53,151 nucleotides of DNA from NCBI GenBank assembly GCA_037446255.1, contig JBBIIY010000006.1, positions 28,632-81,782 of the forward strand, read 5' to 3'. Shown piece after piece: positions 52,252 to 53,151 of the stretch (position 1 is the stretch's first letter; every line of letters starts with the position of its first letter). The notes beneath the pieces were generated by a model. That model was not told the origin of the DNA. It saw nothing but the letters and a program-made list of their open reading frames with translations, and made no database searches. Both the position numbers and the translations under genes were made by a program. Source of the stretch: Lithacetigena sp037446255 [NCBI: Coprothermobacterota bacterium] (GTDB lineage: Bacteria; Coprothermobacterota; HKB111).

Positions 52252-53009
52252 TTAAAACCGATCATCTCACCTTTTATTATCAGGGAAATAAGGCTGTATT
52301 AAAGAATTTAGACTTGATTATTGCTGAACAAAAGGGAATCGTGGGAGTTATTGGAGAGAATGGAAGCGGTAAATCAACACTGTTAAAATTATTTGCCCGG
52401 ATATTAAAACCCATAGAAGGCGAAATATATATTAATGGATTTAACTACTTGAAGATTGCTCAGAGAGATTTTTCCAGGTTGGTAAGTTTTTTAGGACCAG
52501 GGAACAATTATCAATTAGAAATACCTGTAATAGAACTGGTAAAATTTGGAAGGTTTTCCTATCTTCCTTTTATTTCTCCCCTTACTAAAGAGGATTTGAG
52601 GGTAGTATATTGGGCTATTGATATAGCAGATATGAAAGAACATACTGATAGAAAATTAACAGAGTTAAGTTCGGGTGAAAAACAGAGAGCCCGTTTAGCA
52701 ATGTCTTTGGCTCAAAATACTAGAATTATTCTTTTGGATGAACCCACAACTTTTCTTGACCCGAGACACTGGGTAAAAATTATGGAGGTTTTGAAAGAAG
52801 TAGCCAAAGAAAAACTTATTCTTATTGCTTCTCACGACCTTAATTTTCTTAAGTTATCCGCTAATTATCTTATTTGTTTAAAAGAAGGACAGATAATCTA
52901 CCGTGGAACATCTTTAAACTTTTGGGATTCATCTCACTTTGATGATGTTTTTGGAGTTGACTTCCGGAAGCTCCAATTAATTTCAACACCTTTTCAAAAT
53001 CATTTATAA
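52248..53009 (+). CDS. btuD: ABC transporter ATPase, BtuD/FecE type
   Basis: A 253-residue ATPase: Walker A GENGSGKST (36-44), signature LSSGEKQRAR, Walker B IILLDEPT and switch histidine ASHDLNFL. It completes the btuFCD importer. Nothing gene-like follows in the remaining 142 nt. Confidence 0.92.
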   Translation: MIKTDHLTFYYQGNKAVLKNLDLIIAEQKGIVGVIGENGSGKSTLLKLFARILKPIEGEIYINGFNYLKIAQRDFSRLVSFLGPGNNYQLEIPVIELVKFGRFSYLPFISPLTKEDLRVVYWAIDIADMKEHTDRKLTELSSGEKQRARLAMSLAQNTRIILLDEPTTFLDPRHWVKIMEVLKEVAKEKLILIASHDLNFLKLSANYLICLKEGQIIYRGTSLNFWDSSHFDDVFGVDFRKLQLISTPFQNHL

Positions 53010-53108
53010 GGTCATCAGTATCTTATAATCCAACCGATAATCTTATTAAACCAGGAATTATTCCAATTTCATTTTTGATTTCCAGGGAGATTTTCCCCCT
53101 CCCCCCTA

Positions 53109-53137
53109 TTGACACTTATCCACCTTTCCTGTAATAT
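53109..53137 (+). promoter_or_regulatory. Strong sigma70-type promoter at the right edge
   Basis: Consensus TTGACA (53109-53114), a 17-nt spacer and TAATAT (53132-53137). It must drive a gene or RNA beyond the window edge. A C-rich tract lies directly upstream (53095-53106). Confidence 0.7.
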
Positions 53138-53151
53138 ATATTTGCTCTGGT

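Noticed and set aside
53060-53090. Terminator after btuD (GGAATTATTCC)
   Set aside because: The stem is only four base pairs with a 3-nt loop and is not followed by a continuous T-run.
1-53151. CRISPR arrays, transposases, tRNA or rRNA genes
   Set aside because: No regularly spaced repeats, transposase motifs, tRNA-like T-loops with matching stems, or rRNA sequence were seen on reading both strands.

Overview
The window is low-GC bacterial chromosome with very tightly packed genes and no rRNA, tRNA, CRISPR array, insertion sequence or prophage that I can see. The gene content points to a strictly anaerobic, amino-acid-fermenting bacterium. It has a ferredoxin-dependent 2-oxoacid oxidoreductase, two butyrate kinase/phosphate butyryltransferase pairs, a lysine fermentation cluster and B12 uptake. 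The order efp / CD1247-like zinc protein / Asp23 / nusB / tlyA / nadK / recN looks Firmicutes-like. The archaeal-type ATP-dependent DNA ligase and the DRG/TGS GTPase are unusual in typical clostridia and would suit a deep-branching, perhaps thermophilic lineage such as Atribacterota or relatives. That placement is inference only.

Layout. Positions 1-414 are a divergent control region between the start of an off-edge minus-strand gene and an MFS transporter (415-1638). Positions 1635-5613 (minus) run ahcY, an MBL-fold hydrolase, glycerate 2-kinase and a PfkB kinase. A second divergent control region (5614-5894) opens a 27-kb plus-strand series of nearly gapless genes. These are a DRG GTPase, a 33-residue RCKP rubredoxin-like protein, a DUF362 ferredoxin-like protein, a DNPH1-like hydrolase and Sua5. 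Next comes an amino-sugar or disaccharide module (GH4, PIG-L deacetylase, BadF/GlcNAc kinase, M20 peptidase). A type IV pilus block follows (three prepilins, a PilX-like protein, PilM, PilN, PilO and an unknown 99-residue protein). After it come translation and repair housekeeping genes (peptidase M24, efp, Asp23, nusB, acylphosphatase, tlyA, nadK, recN). The series ends with an energy block (buk-ptb-ptb-buk and a four-subunit VOR-type oxidoreductase), a Nudix hydrolase and a ketopantoate reductase-like gene.

From 49664 down to 33150 the minus strand carries 17 genes. parA, parB, cdd, tpiA, deoC, recO, glyQ and glyS run directly into kdd, kamA, kamD, kamE and kce. After a 149-nt gap containing a nested hairpin come a PLP aminotransferase, a DtxR/MntR-like regulator, a YkuK-like protein and ATP-dependent DNA ligase. 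The right end (49776-53009, plus) is a cobalamin-riboswitch-controlled btuFCD importer, followed by a strong outward promoter at the edge.

How it fits together: KamDE needs adenosylcobalamin, which the riboswitch-controlled importer would supply. Lysine fermentation makes crotonyl/butyryl-CoA, and the aminotransferase plus the VOR-type enzyme can make branched-chain acyl-CoAs. The Ptb/Buk pairs can turn these acyl-CoAs into acids and ATP. The most striking sequence-level signal is a 321-nt, 100% identical tract shared by the two otherwise diverged ptb paralogs, which looks like recent gene conversion.
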